From: Pseudomonas abieticivorans
Lineage (GTDB): Bacteria > Pseudomonadota > Gammaproteobacteria > Pseudomonadales > Pseudomonadaceae
Length of the DNA: 64,000 nucleotides
Assembly: GCF_023509015.1 (NCBI RefSeq)
Contig: NZ_CP094975.1
Coordinates: 5,015,501-5,079,500 of the forward strand
Direction: 5' to 3'
This document shows, piece after piece, positions 26,867 to 34,918 of this stretch (position 1 is its first letter; every line of letters starts with the position of its first letter). The notes beneath the pieces are model-generated. The model was not told the DNA's origin. It did not search any database and saw only the letters and a list, made by a program, of their open reading frames with translations. The position numbers were made by a program, and so were the translations under genes.

Positions 26867-28201
26867 ATGACCCAGATCCCGCTGGACGGCGGCCTGCATG
26901 CCAGCACCATGAAAAAACTGAATCTGAAGCTGATTCCGTTCCTCATGCTGCTGTACATGGTGGCCTACATCGACAAGTCGAACATTTCGGTCGCCGCGTT
27001 GCAGATGAACGCCGACCTGGGCCTGACCGCACGCATGTACGGGTTGGGCGTGGGCTTGTTCTTCCTCACCTATATCCTGTTGGAAGTGCCCAGCAGCCTG
27101 ATCCTGACCAAGGTCGGGGCCCGGCGCTGGATCGCGCGCATCATGATTACCTGGGGCATCGTCGCCGCCGGCATGAGCCTGGTGCAAACCGCCAACCAGT
27201 TGTACGTGATGCGTTTGCTGCTGGGCGCCGCCGAGGCGGGCTTCACGCCGGGCATCATCTATTACCTGTCGCAGTGGTACCCGCGCAGCGACCGGGCAAA
27301 AGCCATGTCGTTCTTCTACATCGGCGCGGCGTTGGCCTCGGTGATCGGTTTGCCGCTGTCGGGCGCGTTCCTGCATCTGGATGGCATGGCTGGGGTGTCG
27401 GGCTGGCGCTGGTTGTTCTTGCTGGAAGGCATTCCTGCGGCGGTGCTGGGGGTGGTGGTGTTGCGCTACCTGCCCGACTCACCGCAAACCACCCATTGGC
27501 TGGACTCGGCGCAAAAGAACTGGCTGGCCCGTACCATCGCTGCCGAGCAGGCCAGCACGCCGATTTCCCACGGTGACGCCTGGCACGCGGCGTTTCGCAG
27601 CCGCAAGGTGTGGCTGTTGAGCCTGTTCTGGCTGCTGCAAGCGTTCGGTACCATTGGCATCACGTTGTTTTTGCCATTGATCGTGCAGTCGGTGTCTGGG
27701 CAGGGCTCGTTTGTGGTCAGCCTGATGTCGGCGCTGCCGTTCTTGTTGGCGTGCGTGTTCATGTACTTCAACGGTCGCCATTCGGACAAGACCGGCGAGC
27801 GTGGCATGCACCTGGGCGCGCCGCTGCTGGGCGCCGGCATTTTGCTGGGCATCGCCGTGTTCACCGGCAACCATGGCGCCGCCTACGTGATGCTGGTGGT
27901 GGCGGTGGGCTTGAACTGGGCCGCCACCCCGGTGTTCTGGGCCACCACCACCGAGTACCTGTCGGGCCCGGCCGCTGCCGTGTCGATCGCTCTGATCAAC
28001 TCCATCGCCAACCTGGCCGGCCTGGGCCTGCCGCCTGTGATGGGCTGGATCAAGGACACCACGCAAAGCTACGACTACGCCTTGCTGCTGGTAGCCTGTG
28101 CATTGATCGCCGGTGGCATGCTCGGCCTGTACCTGGGCGCCGAACGCGCGCGCCAACCTCGTCCCCTTCAAGGAGCCCTCGATGACACCAAACGTGCTTA
28201 A
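26867..28201 (+). CDS. MFS transporter, anion:cation symporter (ACS) type
   Basis: A 444-residue inner-membrane transporter with about 12 membrane segments. The N-terminus (LKLIPFLMLLYMVAYIDKSNISVAALQMNADLGL) and the SLILTKVGARRWIARIMITWGIVAAG stretch are hallmarks of the ACS family, which carries organic anions such as sugar acids, tartrate and phthalate. The last 20 nt overlap the start of a hydroxyacid dehydrogenase gene, pointing to import and reduction of a keto- or hydroxy-acid. Start MTQIPLDGG; an in-frame ATG at 26777 has no ribosome site. Confidence 0.9.
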   Translation: MTQIPLDGGLHASTMKKLNLKLIPFLMLLYMVAYIDKSNISVAALQMNADLGLTARMYGLGVGLFFLTYILLEVPSSLILTKVGARRWIARIMITWGIVAAGMSLVQTANQLYVMRLLLGAAEAGFTPGIIYYLSQWYPRSDRAKAMSFFYIGAALASVIGLPLSGAFLHLDGMAGVSGWRWLFLLEGIPAAVLGVVVLRYLPDSPQTTHWLDSAQKNWLARTIAAEQASTPISHGDAWHAAFRSRKVWLLSLFWLLQAFGTIGITLFLPLIVQSVSGQGSFVVSLMSALPFLLACVFMYFNGRHSDKTGERGMHLGAPLLGAGILLGIAVFTGNHGAAYVMLVVAVGLNWAATPVFWATTTEYLSGPAAAVSIALINSIANLAGLGLPPVMGWIKDTTQSYDYALLLVACALIAGGMLGLYLGAERARQPRPLQGALDDTKRA

Positions 28202-29111
28202 AATCGCCCGCCTGCCGGACATGCTCAACGAGCGCCTGTTCGCTGAACACGCCGTGCTGGAAGGCAACGAACAGGGCAGTGAACTGGGCGCTCACGCCGC
28301 TGGTATTCGCGCGTTGGTGGCCAATGGCGAGTCCAAGGTCAGCCGCGAATTGCTGGGGCGCCTGCCCAACCTTGAAATCATCGTGGTGTTCGGCGTGGGT
28401 TACGACGGCGTCGACGTGGCAGCGGCCCGCGAGCGCGGTATCGCGGTTACCCATACCCCGGACGTGCTTACCGACGACGTGGCCGATTTCGCCATGGCGC
28501 TGTTGTTTGGCATCGCCCGGCGCACCGGCCCGGCCGACCGTTTCGTGCGTGAGGGCAAATGGTCCGAGGGGCCGATCGCTTTTACCCGCAAGGTCAGTGG
28601 CGCGCGGCTGGGGATCGTCGGGCTGGGGCGTATCGGCCAGGCGATTGCCCGGCGTGCGGCAGGCTTTGACATGCAGATCGCCTATTACGGCCGTCGGCAG
28701 CAGCCGGTGGATTATCGCTACTACGATTCGGTGAAGGACCTTGCCGCCAATGTCGATTTCCTGGTGATTGCGGTCGGTGGCGGGGCAGGTACCTTTCACC
28801 TGATCGACGCCGGCGTTTTGCAGGCACTGGGGCAGGACGGTTATCTGGTCAACGTCGGCCGCGGCAGTGTGGTCGACGAGGCAGCATTGGCCCAGGCCCT
28901 GGCCGACAAGCGCATCGCTGGCGCCGCGCTGGACGTATTCGAGGACGAGCCGCGCCCGCACCCGCAACTGCTCGGCCTGGACAACGTACTGCTCACCCCG
29001 CACATGGCCAGCGCCACCTGGGCCACGCGCAAGGCAATGAGCGATTTGACCCTGGCCAACCTGGCTGCGCATTTTGCCGGCAGCCCGCTGCCCACCCCGA
29101 TACCCGCCTGA
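28182..29111 (+). CDS. 2-hydroxyacid dehydrogenase (glyoxylate/hydroxypyruvate/2-ketogluconate reductase type)
   Basis: A 309-residue D-isomer-specific 2-hydroxyacid dehydrogenase. AAGGAG precedes the ATG by six bases, inside the MFS gene. NAD(P)-binding motif GLGRIGQAIARR near residue 150, catalytic Arg in VNVGRGSVVDE, Glu in FEDEPR, and His in LLTPHMASAT. The arginines of the YYGRR stretch after strand 2 suggest NADPH preference. The pairing with an organic-anion transporter suggests utilisation of a sugar-acid derivative. Confidence 0.92.
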   Translation: MTPNVLKIARLPDMLNERLFAEHAVLEGNEQGSELGAHAAGIRALVANGESKVSRELLGRLPNLEIIVVFGVGYDGVDVAAARERGIAVTHTPDVLTDDVADFAMALLFGIARRTGPADRFVREGKWSEGPIAFTRKVSGARLGIVGLGRIGQAIARRAAGFDMQIAYYGRRQQPVDYRYYDSVKDLAANVDFLVIAVGGGAGTFHLIDAGVLQALGQDGYLVNVGRGSVVDEAALAQALADKRIAGAALDVFEDEPRPHPQLLGLDNVLLTPHMASATWATRKAMSDLTLANLAAHFAGSPLPTPIPA

Positions 29112-29178
29112 AGGGCGCCTGCGCTACGGGGGAGTGGCGTCTACGCGGTACAATGGGGTTTTGGCCGGAAGAGTTCCC

Positions 29179-29751
29179 ATGACCCATCGCCGCCCCGTCC
29201 CCCTGGAAAAATCCTACCGCCTGCTCAACCATGGCCCCACGGTATTGGTCAGCGCCGCCCACGGTGGCCAACGCAATATCATGGCGGCCGCCTGGGCGAT
29301 GCCGCTGGATTTCCAGCCACCCAAAGTCGCGGTGGTGCTCGACAAATCCACCTGGACCCGCCAGTTGCTCGAAGCCAGCGGCACCTTCGTGCTCAACGTG
29401 CCGGTGGTGGCCCAGGCCGACATCGTGCAAACCGTGGGCAACACCTCGGGCAAGGAATTGGACAAGTTTGCGGCCTACGGCCTTGAAACCTTTACTGGCG
29501 AGCAAGTCGATGCGCCCTTATTGGAAGGCTGCGCGGCCTGGCTGGAATGCCGCCTGCTGCCCGAACCGCACAACCAGGGCCAGTACGACCTGTTTGTGGC
29601 CGAGGTGGTCAGCGCCCAGGCCGACGAGCGCGTGTTCCGGGACGGCCACTGGGATTTCGCCGGGCACGATCAACTGCGCACCTTGCACCATGTGGCGGGC
29701 GGGCATTTCCTGGTGATCGGGGATGGTATCGACGGCAAGATGATCGGTTGA
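29179..29751 (+). CDS. Flavin reductase family (FMN-binding) protein
   Basis: A 190-residue flavoprotein with the flavin-reductase-like split-barrel fold: NHGPTVLVSAAHGGQRNIMAAAWAMPLDFQPPKVAVVLDKSTWTRQLLEASGTFVLNVP is the conserved FMN-binding core. Such proteins reduce flavin for oxygenases or act as independent NAD(P)H oxidoreductases. Start at 29179 begins the family sequence; it follows the dehydrogenase by 67 nt on the same strand. Confidence 0.87.
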   Translation: MTHRRPVPLEKSYRLLNHGPTVLVSAAHGGQRNIMAAAWAMPLDFQPPKVAVVLDKSTWTRQLLEASGTFVLNVPVVAQADIVQTVGNTSGKELDKFAAYGLETFTGEQVDAPLLEGCAAWLECRLLPEPHNQGQYDLFVAEVVSAQADERVFRDGHWDFAGHDQLRTLHHVAGGHFLVIGDGIDGKMIG

Positions 29752-29762
29752 TTGGCCATTGA

Positions 29763-29790
29763 TAAATCCGCCCCTGCTCAGGGGCGGATT
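29763..29790. terminator. Back-to-back REP-derived hairpin between convergent genes
   Basis: AAATCCGCCCCTG-CT-CAGGGGCGGATTT, a perfect 13-bp stem with almost no loop. It lies between the flavin reductase (plus) and the lipoprotein gene (minus). It appears to be a REP arm joined tail-to-tail and likely stops both transcripts. Confidence 0.65.
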
Positions 29791-29815
29791 TATTCGCGAA
29801 AAGCGCGACGGGTTT

Positions 29816-30418
29816 TTACAACCCGTCTTGCGGGTTCAACGTCCGCTCAGCCAGGTCCTTGGCGCTTTTCTTTTGCCACACCGGCCAGTAGTCAGCTTGC
29901 TTCTCGCTCACGCTGGCCTTGTTGGCCTCGAACCAGGCCTGGGACTTGGGCGTGTTGACGATCAACTGGGTGTCTTTCTGCCAACCGGCAAAGTCCGACC
30001 CGCGGGTGTTGTATTCGCCCGTGGCGTCATTTCGGATCGGCCACAGCGAGAAGCGCGCCTTCCACATGCCCATGCGCGGGGTCACCAGGCTGTAGTAGGT
30101 TTTGCCGCCTTCAAGGTTGGCTTCCAGAAAGTCGGCAGCCTCCGACACCACCATGAAGGTGTGCTTGCCTGGGGTGGTGGTGTAGGCGACTTTGTAGCCG
30201 TTGGGCAGGATGCCAACGAATTTGGCGTGGCCGTCGGTCACGTCATACAGCGACGCATTGATGGCCTTGGCGGTAAACGCCGACCGCATGAACACCACCT
30301 GCGCCTGGTCCTGGGCGGCGGTATCGAGGGCCTGGTTGGGCGAGACCTGCATTGGGCCGCTGCTGCAACCGGCCAACAGCAGGGCGCCCAGCAGCGCGAG
30401 GATATGAATGGAACGCAT
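29816..30418 (-). CDS. Lipoprotein (DUF2846-like)
   Basis: A 200-residue exported lipoprotein. Start ATG at 30418 has AAGGAG six bases upstream. The lipobox is LLLAGC (Cys18 from this start) with SSG after it. The rest has short beta-rich modules (KAINASLYDVTDGHAKFVGILPNGYKVAYTTTPGKHTFMV), as in envelope proteins of the DUF2846 type. Function unknown; monocistronic. Confidence 0.83.
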   Translation of the reverse strand: MRSIHILALLGALLLAGCSSGPMQVSPNQALDTAAQDQAQVVFMRSAFTAKAINASLYDVTDGHAKFVGILPNGYKVAYTTTPGKHTFMVVSEAADFLEANLEGGKTYYSLVTPRMGMWKARFSLWPIRNDATGEYNTRGSDFAGWQKDTQLIVNTPKSQAWFEANKASVSEKQADYWPVWQKKSAKDLAERTLNPQDGL

Positions 30419-30516
30419 CGACAACTCCTTGGGATTTTCCTTGCGCCAGGCGACTCATTCACCTGGAGCAACAAGGGTTATCGACCGCGCAGCGGGATTT
30501 TTGAGTGAAAAATCCT

Positions 30517-31575
30517 TCAGGCGGCGTCTTTCTTCAGGGTCGCCATGTCAATCACGAAGCGGTATTTCACGTCCCCCTTGAGCATGCGCTCGTACGCCTG
30601 GTTGATGTCTTGCATGGCGATCATCTCGATGTCCGAGACAATGTTGTGCTGGGCGCAGAAGTCGAGCATCTCCTGGGTTTCTTGGATGCCGCCAATCAAT
30701 GAGCCGGCCAGGCTACGGCGCTTGAAGATCAGGTTGAACACGGTAGGCGAGGGGTGTGGCGAGTCCGGGGCGCCGACCAGGGTCATGGTGCCGTCGCGCT
30801 TGAGCAGGCTCAGGAAGGCGTCCAGGTTGTGCGGTGCGGCCACGGTGTTGAGGATGAAGTCCAGGCTGTTGGCATGCTGGGCCATCTCGTCGGCGTTTTT
30901 CGACACCACCACCTCGTCGGCGCCCAGGCGCAGACCATCCTCGCGTTTGTTCGGCGAAGTGGTGAACAGCACTACGTGGGCGCCCATGGCGTGGGCGATC
31001 TTCACCGCCATGTGGCCCAGGCCGCCAAGGCCGACCACGCCGACCTTTTGCCCAGGGCCGACCTTCCAGTGGCTGAGCGGCGAATAGGTGGTGATGCCGG
31101 CGCACAGCAGCGGCGCCACGGCGGCGAGGTTGTCGGTGGGGGCGATGCGCAGCACGAATTTTTCTTTGACCACCACCGAGTCGGAGTAGCCGCCGAAGGT
31201 ATTGGCGCCGCCGAACACCGGGCCGTTGTAGGTGCCTGTGAAGCCGTTTTCGCAATACTGCTCTTCACCTTCCGCGCACGAGGCACAGTGCTGGCAGCTG
31301 TCGACCATGCAGCCGACGCCGGCCAGGTCGCCGACCTTGAAGTTTTTCACGCTGGCGCCCACGGCGGTCACGCGGCCGACGATTTCATGGCCCGGCACCG
31401 AAGGGTACAAGGTGTTGTTCCACTCGTTACGCACAGTGTGCAGGTCTGAGTGGCACACGCCGCAGTAAAGGATCTCGATCTGCACGTCGTCGGCACCCGG
31501 GGTGCGGCGTTCGATCGTGAAGGGTTTGAGGGTGTCGGTGGCGCTTTGGGCGGCGTAGCTGTACGTCTTGGTCAT
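30517..31575 (-). CDS. Zinc-dependent NAD(P) alcohol dehydrogenase (YahK/cinnamyl type)
   Basis: A 352-residue medium-chain dehydrogenase. Catalytic zinc site: C in YCGVCHSD, HE in GHEIVG; structural zinc site: C-x2-C-x2-C-x7-C as CQHCASCAEGEEQYC. Cofactor motif GLGGLGHMAVK. The family YahK/CAD reduces aldehydes using NADPH. It is preceded by an AT-rich promoter-like stretch and is monocistronic. Confidence 0.92.
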   Translation of the reverse strand: MTKTYSYAAQSATDTLKPFTIERRTPGADDVQIEILYCGVCHSDLHTVRNEWNNTLYPSVPGHEIVGRVTAVGASVKNFKVGDLAGVGCMVDSCQHCASCAEGEEQYCENGFTGTYNGPVFGGANTFGGYSDSVVVKEKFVLRIAPTDNLAAVAPLLCAGITTYSPLSHWKVGPGQKVGVVGLGGLGHMAVKIAHAMGAHVVLFTTSPNKREDGLRLGADEVVVSKNADEMAQHANSLDFILNTVAAPHNLDAFLSLLKRDGTMTLVGAPDSPHPSPTVFNLIFKRRSLAGSLIGGIQETQEMLDFCAQHNIVSDIEMIAMQDINQAYERMLKGDVKYRFVIDMATLKKDAA

Positions 31576-31715
31576 GGCAATCACCTCGAGCGATAGGGAG
31601 CAGGCTTGAAAAAGCTTGGTCCAGCATAGCCCTGTATTGGTTCCCCGTGGGAGCAGGGCATGCTCGTGACTGCGTCAGGGCGGACCCCATCGCAAGCACG
31701 CTTTGCTGCCACCGT

Positions 31716-32084
31716 TCAGGCAGGCATAGCGAGGGGTTGTTGTGCCCAGCCCTGCTCCAACGGCGCCAGCCCATGGGCCGCCCGGGCGCGGTCACAGGGA
31801 TCGCTGTGCTCGCCGTATTCCCACGATGCCTCGAACTCGCGGCAGGTGCTGGAGCGGTTTTCGTACATGGTGCAACTCACCCCGCAGCCCACCTCGCCGG
31901 CCAGCGATTCGCAGCGCGCCGGCTTACTGGTGGTGCCGAGCATGGCGACGTGCTGGGGGCCTACCTGCTCGACGCGTTCATCGGGCACCACGCCGCCCGC
32001 CGATTGGCATTCGCCCCAATAGAAGGACACACGGAAGAACGCACAGCAGGCGCCGCAGCTGAGGCACGGGTTGGTATCGGACAT
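31716..32084 (-). CDS. YkgJ-type cysteine-cluster protein
   Basis: A 122-residue member of the YkgJ (CxxCxxCC) zinc/iron-chelating family. C-x2-C-x2-C-C is seen as CLSCGACC, then C in GECQ, ARCESL, VGCGVSCTMYENRSSTCREF. The cysteines likely bind a metal or Fe-S centre. Biochemical role is not known. Confidence 0.9.
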   Translation of the reverse strand: MSDTNPCLSCGACCAFFRVSFYWGECQSAGGVVPDERVEQVGPQHVAMLGTTSKPARCESLAGEVGCGVSCTMYENRSSTCREFEASWEYGEHSDPCDRARAAHGLAPLEQGWAQQPLAMPA

Positions 32085-32272
32085 GATTGACTGAAGGACT
32101 CAGCAAGGGGTGATCAGGCCATGAACAGGCCGTAACTGTGTCGCTATTCTATGCAGCCGCTGGCGCTTGGGAAGGGGGGCTGGGGGCTTGTGTGCAAATA
32201 TAATTGTGTGGTGTTTGCGCATGAACTGTGGGCGTGAAGGCCGCCGTTGCAGCAGCCTTCACGGCGCAGGCT

Positions 32273-33001
32273 CTAGCGCGCCAGCAGCAGCCCTTGGCGC
32301 ACGAAATCGCGCTCGGTAAGCCAGCCGAACATCAGTGCCAACGAGGCCCACAGCACCAGTTGGATACCCAGCGCGGCAATGCGGAAATCCCACAGGTTAG
32401 TGGCCGAGAAATCGGCCGGTACTTCATTGACCGCCGGGAATACCGAGGCGCCGATGCACACGATCAACAGGTACAGCCCCGCGCCCACCAGGGTGCCGGT
32501 CCACGCACCGTGACGCAGCATCAACCTGCGGCCAAAATTCACCGCGATCACCATGGCCGCCACCGACAACGCCAGCATCAGGAAGAACAGCTTGGTGCGC
32601 TCGCGGATGGTGTCCGGGTCGCCCACCGATGGCGGGTTGGCCGGGTACTTGAGCTCGGGCACCACGATGATCGCGACAAACGCGCCCAGGGCCAGCAAAG
32701 CCGAAAGGCCGCGCGGGCCGATGCGGCCAACCCGGCCCAGGCAGTAGGCGAACGCCAGGGCAAACAGGCCGCCCATCGAGGCGCTGTACACCAGCACGCC
32801 GGTCAGCAGGCCCACGGTGCTCTGCACTTCACGGCTTACCAGTTCGGGCTCTGGGGCTTCGCCTTTCATCTGGTCCAGCTTTTCTTCGAAGGCGATGGCG
32901 CGATCCACCTGGGGTTCGCCGAACACCTTGGCGAAAGTAAAGGCCAGCAGCCCCGCCAACAGGCCGACGAACAGCCCGCGCATCAATAATGATCCAGTCA
33001 T
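32273..33001 (-). CDS. cbtA: Cobalt transporter subunit CbtA
   Basis: An inner-membrane protein of 242 residues, the predicted cobalt-uptake partner of CbtB. Several membrane spans are evident (MRGLFVGLLAGLLAFTFAKVFGEP at the start, then four more). It follows cbtB by 13 nt and so lies under the same cobalamin riboswitch. The riboswitch context is strong support for cobalt/B12 function. Confidence 0.9.
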   Translation of the reverse strand: MTGSLLMRGLFVGLLAGLLAFTFAKVFGEPQVDRAIAFEEKLDQMKGEAPEPELVSREVQSTVGLLTGVLVYSASMGGLFALAFAYCLGRVGRIGPRGLSALLALGAFVAIIVVPELKYPANPPSVGDPDTIRERTKLFFLMLALSVAAMVIAVNFGRRLMLRHGAWTGTLVGAGLYLLIVCIGASVFPAVNEVPADFSATNLWDFRIAALGIQLVLWASLALMFGWLTERDFVRQGLLLAR

Positions 33002-33014
33002 GTTCCGCTCGCGA

Positions 33015-33233
33015 TCAGTGGCAGGGGAAACCCAGCAGGTGGCGGCCGTCGTGCACGAACTCATGCACGTACATGCCTTTGAACAGCGCGGTGGCGCCTT
33101 GCTCGGCGCCGACGAAGTAGATCGCCAGCATCAGCAGCAGGCTGCCGAACACCAGCCAGGGCAGCAGTTCGCCCAAGGGGATGGTGGGGATGGAGATATC
33201 GGGGGTGCCCGCGTGGGCGTTGGCGTTGGTCAT
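33015..33233 (-). CDS. cbtB: Cobalt transporter subunit CbtB
   Basis: A 72-residue single-span protein with a histidine-rich tail (HEFVHDGRHLLGFPCH), the CbtB signature that is believed to bind cobalt. ATG at 33233 has AAGGAG seven bases upstream; an alternative TTG codon two residues earlier is less likely. It heads the cbtBA operon behind a cobalamin riboswitch. Confidence 0.93.
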   Translation of the reverse strand: MTNANAHAGTPDISIPTIPLGELLPWLVFGSLLLMLAIYFVGAEQGATALFKGMYVHEFVHDGRHLLGFPCH

Positions 33234-33259
33234 GTTCAAACTCCTTGAGATTGCGCGTC

Positions 33260-33400
33260 TGGTGCGGAGGTTTAGAGTGGGAAGGGTCTGACTTTTACAG
33301 TGGCGCGACCGTACCGGGTTTACACCGGCTTCCTTCCATGTAACAAGATGTTAGCGCGGCAGTTTAGACCCGGTCAGGTTGCAGGGGCAGTGAAATCGGC
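33260..33400 (-). promoter_or_regulatory. Cobalamin (B12) riboswitch upstream of cbtBA
   Basis: On the minus strand the B12-box core reads AAGCCGGTGTAAACCCGG then TACGGTCGCGCCACTGTAA (centred on 33298-33333), matching the conserved core of the adenosylcobalamin riboswitch. Upstream paired segments are present. High B12 would reduce cbtBA expression, as is established for this RNA class. Edges are approximate. Confidence 0.85.
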
Positions 33401-33447
33401 TCAAGGTGGTTCACCTGAGTTTTTATTCATTTACTAGGAGGGTAGTG

Positions 33448-33852
33448 ATGTTCAGCCATATCCAGGTGGGCGCGCGGGACCTGCCGCGCATGGTCGATTT
33501 CTACGAACAAGTACTGGGCGAACTGGGCCTGGAGCGCATGGCCGATGACAGCGACAGCGGCCCACCCGGTATTGGCTGGCAATTACCGGGGCAGGACTGG
33601 CCGCAGTTTTTCGTTCAACAGCCGTTCAATGGCTTGCCGGCGACTTGGGGCAATGGCGCGCAGGTGAGCTTCATGGCGCCCTCGCAGGCGGCGGTGGAGG
33701 CGGCGTGGCGCCGGGCATTGGAACTGGGCGGCAGCGATGAGGGGGCGCCAGGATTGCGGCCGCAGTACCGTGACGACTACTACAGCGCCTACTGCCGCGA
33801 CCCTGAAGGCAACAAGTTGTGTTTTGTGCACGTGGGTGCGTTCGACGTGTGA
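33448..33852 (+). CDS. VOC-family (glyoxalase-like) protein
   Basis: A 134-residue vicinal oxygen chelate protein with paired beta-alpha-beta-beta-beta units: FSHIQVGARDLPRMVDFYEQVLGELGL at the start, and DDYYSAYCRDPEGNKLCFVH at the end, which carries Asp and Glu of the metal site type. The activity of individual members is diverse and cannot be assigned. AGGAGG stands before the ATG. Confidence 0.88.
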   Translation: MFSHIQVGARDLPRMVDFYEQVLGELGLERMADDSDSGPPGIGWQLPGQDWPQFFVQQPFNGLPATWGNGAQVSFMAPSQAAVEAAWRRALELGGSDEGAPGLRPQYRDDYYSAYCRDPEGNKLCFVHVGAFDV

Positions 33853-34028
33853 CAGCCACTGAGTCGCGGCCCCCATACCTTCAGTTGATTATGCGAAGCG
33901 TAATAAGGGTAGCGCGGACTTCGAATTGAGCATTCAAGATGCTCAAAGTGCAATTGAATGTGACTTCTTGGTCGAGGAAGAAGGCCTTGAGTGATGCCTT
34001 GGTTGATAACGGATGGGGGCGGAAGTCC

Positions 34029-34076
34029 ACTGTCAAAAATATCGGTTTTTAAGTTTTCAATCGCCCGGCTTTTGTA
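34029..34076. repeat. Imperfect direct repeat, left copy
   Basis: ACTGTCAAAAATATCGG… to …GGCTTTTGTA; closely matches 34819-34866, exactly 790 bp away, with about eight mismatches. The two flank a hypothetical gene. Confidence 0.7.
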
Positions 34077-34284
34077 TTGTTAAATACAGGGCACTTCGGC
34101 GAAACAGAGTGTCTTTTGTTGCAGGCCAACCATCCAGTTCACTTAACATTTGTAGGCTGGACCCGGTCCACTATTGCGTTGGTCAGGTTGCGTGGGAGCA
34201 TGGCTTGCCAGCGAGTGAGGTCGGTGGCAGCAATGAAGCTAAGGATTAAAGTTGAAAAGCCTACGCCTCAAGGGTTGGCCCCTA

Positions 34285-34363
34285 GTCTCTGTACGAAATG
34301 TATCCCAGCTTGTCTATGCTGCGTTGAAAACAGGCCTTCGCTGGAACACATTTCGTACAGAGC
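34285..34363. mobile_element. MITE-like element, 79 bp
   Basis: Inverted ends of 24-25 bp that match at 22 positions, including a perfect 15-bp block CTCTGTACGAAATGT. The sequence CTA flanks both ends as a possible target duplication. There is no ORF inside. Confidence 0.5.
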
Positions 34364-34393
34364 CTAAGGCTGCTTCGCCGTTCAGCAGCAAGG

Positions 34394-34756
34394 CTACTTA
34401 GCGATTACAGGACGGTGTGAGGCGACAACGTACAATGTCAATATTATTGAGGGGAAGACATCCCTTCCTCTAATAACTGAGTAGTACACAGTGATAACCG
34501 AGTCTGGTGTTGTGTCCTTGACAGCATCAGGCACTTTGAAGGAAATAACTTTGCCGGCGGTTGCTTCAGTGATCGTGAGCGATTCCTCAAAGTAGGTAGG
34601 GCCGTCCCAAACGAGCTTGACCTCATCGCCAATTTGCTGTGTCGGGTAGGCTGCAATATTTACTGATGCGCCACTGGCGGGCACGTGGATAGGATTAAGC
34701 GTCTCGTTGATGGCTTCTAAGACAACAGGGGCTGCAAGATTATCAATGTTTCTCAT
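34394..34756 (-). CDS. Hypothetical protein with Ig-like/adhesin-repeat features
   Basis: A 120-residue protein made of beta strands, resembling a single copy of the repeat unit found in large Pseudomonas Ig-like surface proteins: PVVLEAINETLNPIHVPASGASVNIAAYPTQQIGDEVKLVWDG … TITEATAGKVISFKVPDAVKDTTPDSVITVYYSVIRG. It has no signal peptide, no anchor, and no second repeat. The codon use is AT-richer than that of neighbours. It may be a domain that became a gene on its own or a fragment of a larger gene. Function unknown. Confidence 0.62.
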   Translation of the reverse strand: MRNIDNLAAPVVLEAINETLNPIHVPASGASVNIAAYPTQQIGDEVKLVWDGPTYFEESLTITEATAGKVISFKVPDAVKDTTPDSVITVYYSVIRGRDVFPSIILTLYVVASHRPVIAK

Positions 34757-34818
34757 GGCAGGTACTCCGCGTTCTATTTGAGGAGCCCCTATTGAATAGC
34801 AGGAGTTGATATTGCACT

Positions 34819-34866
34819 ACTGTCAGAAATACCAGTTTTTAAACTTTCAATGCGAGGCTTTTTGTA
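34819..34866. repeat. Imperfect direct repeat, right copy
   Basis: ACTGTCAGAAATACCAG… to …GGCTTTTTGTA; partner of 34029-34076. It lies 63-110 bp upstream of the hypothetical gene's start, i.e. in its presumed promoter region. Confidence 0.7.
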
Positions 34867-34879
34867 CGTCAAAAAACAC

Positions 34880-34903
34880 AAAACCCCGCCGCAGCGGGGT
34901 TTT
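34880..34903 (-). terminator. Terminator of the nuo operon
   Basis: AAACCCCGC / GCGGGGTTT with loop CGCA and a T-rich tail on the minus strand (TTTTGTGTTTTTT), 16 nt past the nuoN stop. Confidence 0.9.
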
Positions 34904-34918
34904 GTATTCAGCGGCCCA

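Larger units (their letters stand above)
33853..34393. other. 541-bp AT-richer patch with repeats, no clear gene
   Basis: Contains the left copy of a direct repeat (34029-34076) and a MITE-like element (34285-34363). Codons from 33862 to 33993 on the plus strand have protein-like flavour (…DFELSIQDAQSAIECDFLVEEEGLE) but lack a start, and may be a gene remnant. Confidence 0.4.

Noticed and set aside
33862..33993. Plus-strand codons reading …DFELSIQDAQSAIECDFLVEEEGLE
   Set aside because: Protein-like, but without any start codon; not enough to call a gene. Mentioned only in the gap description.
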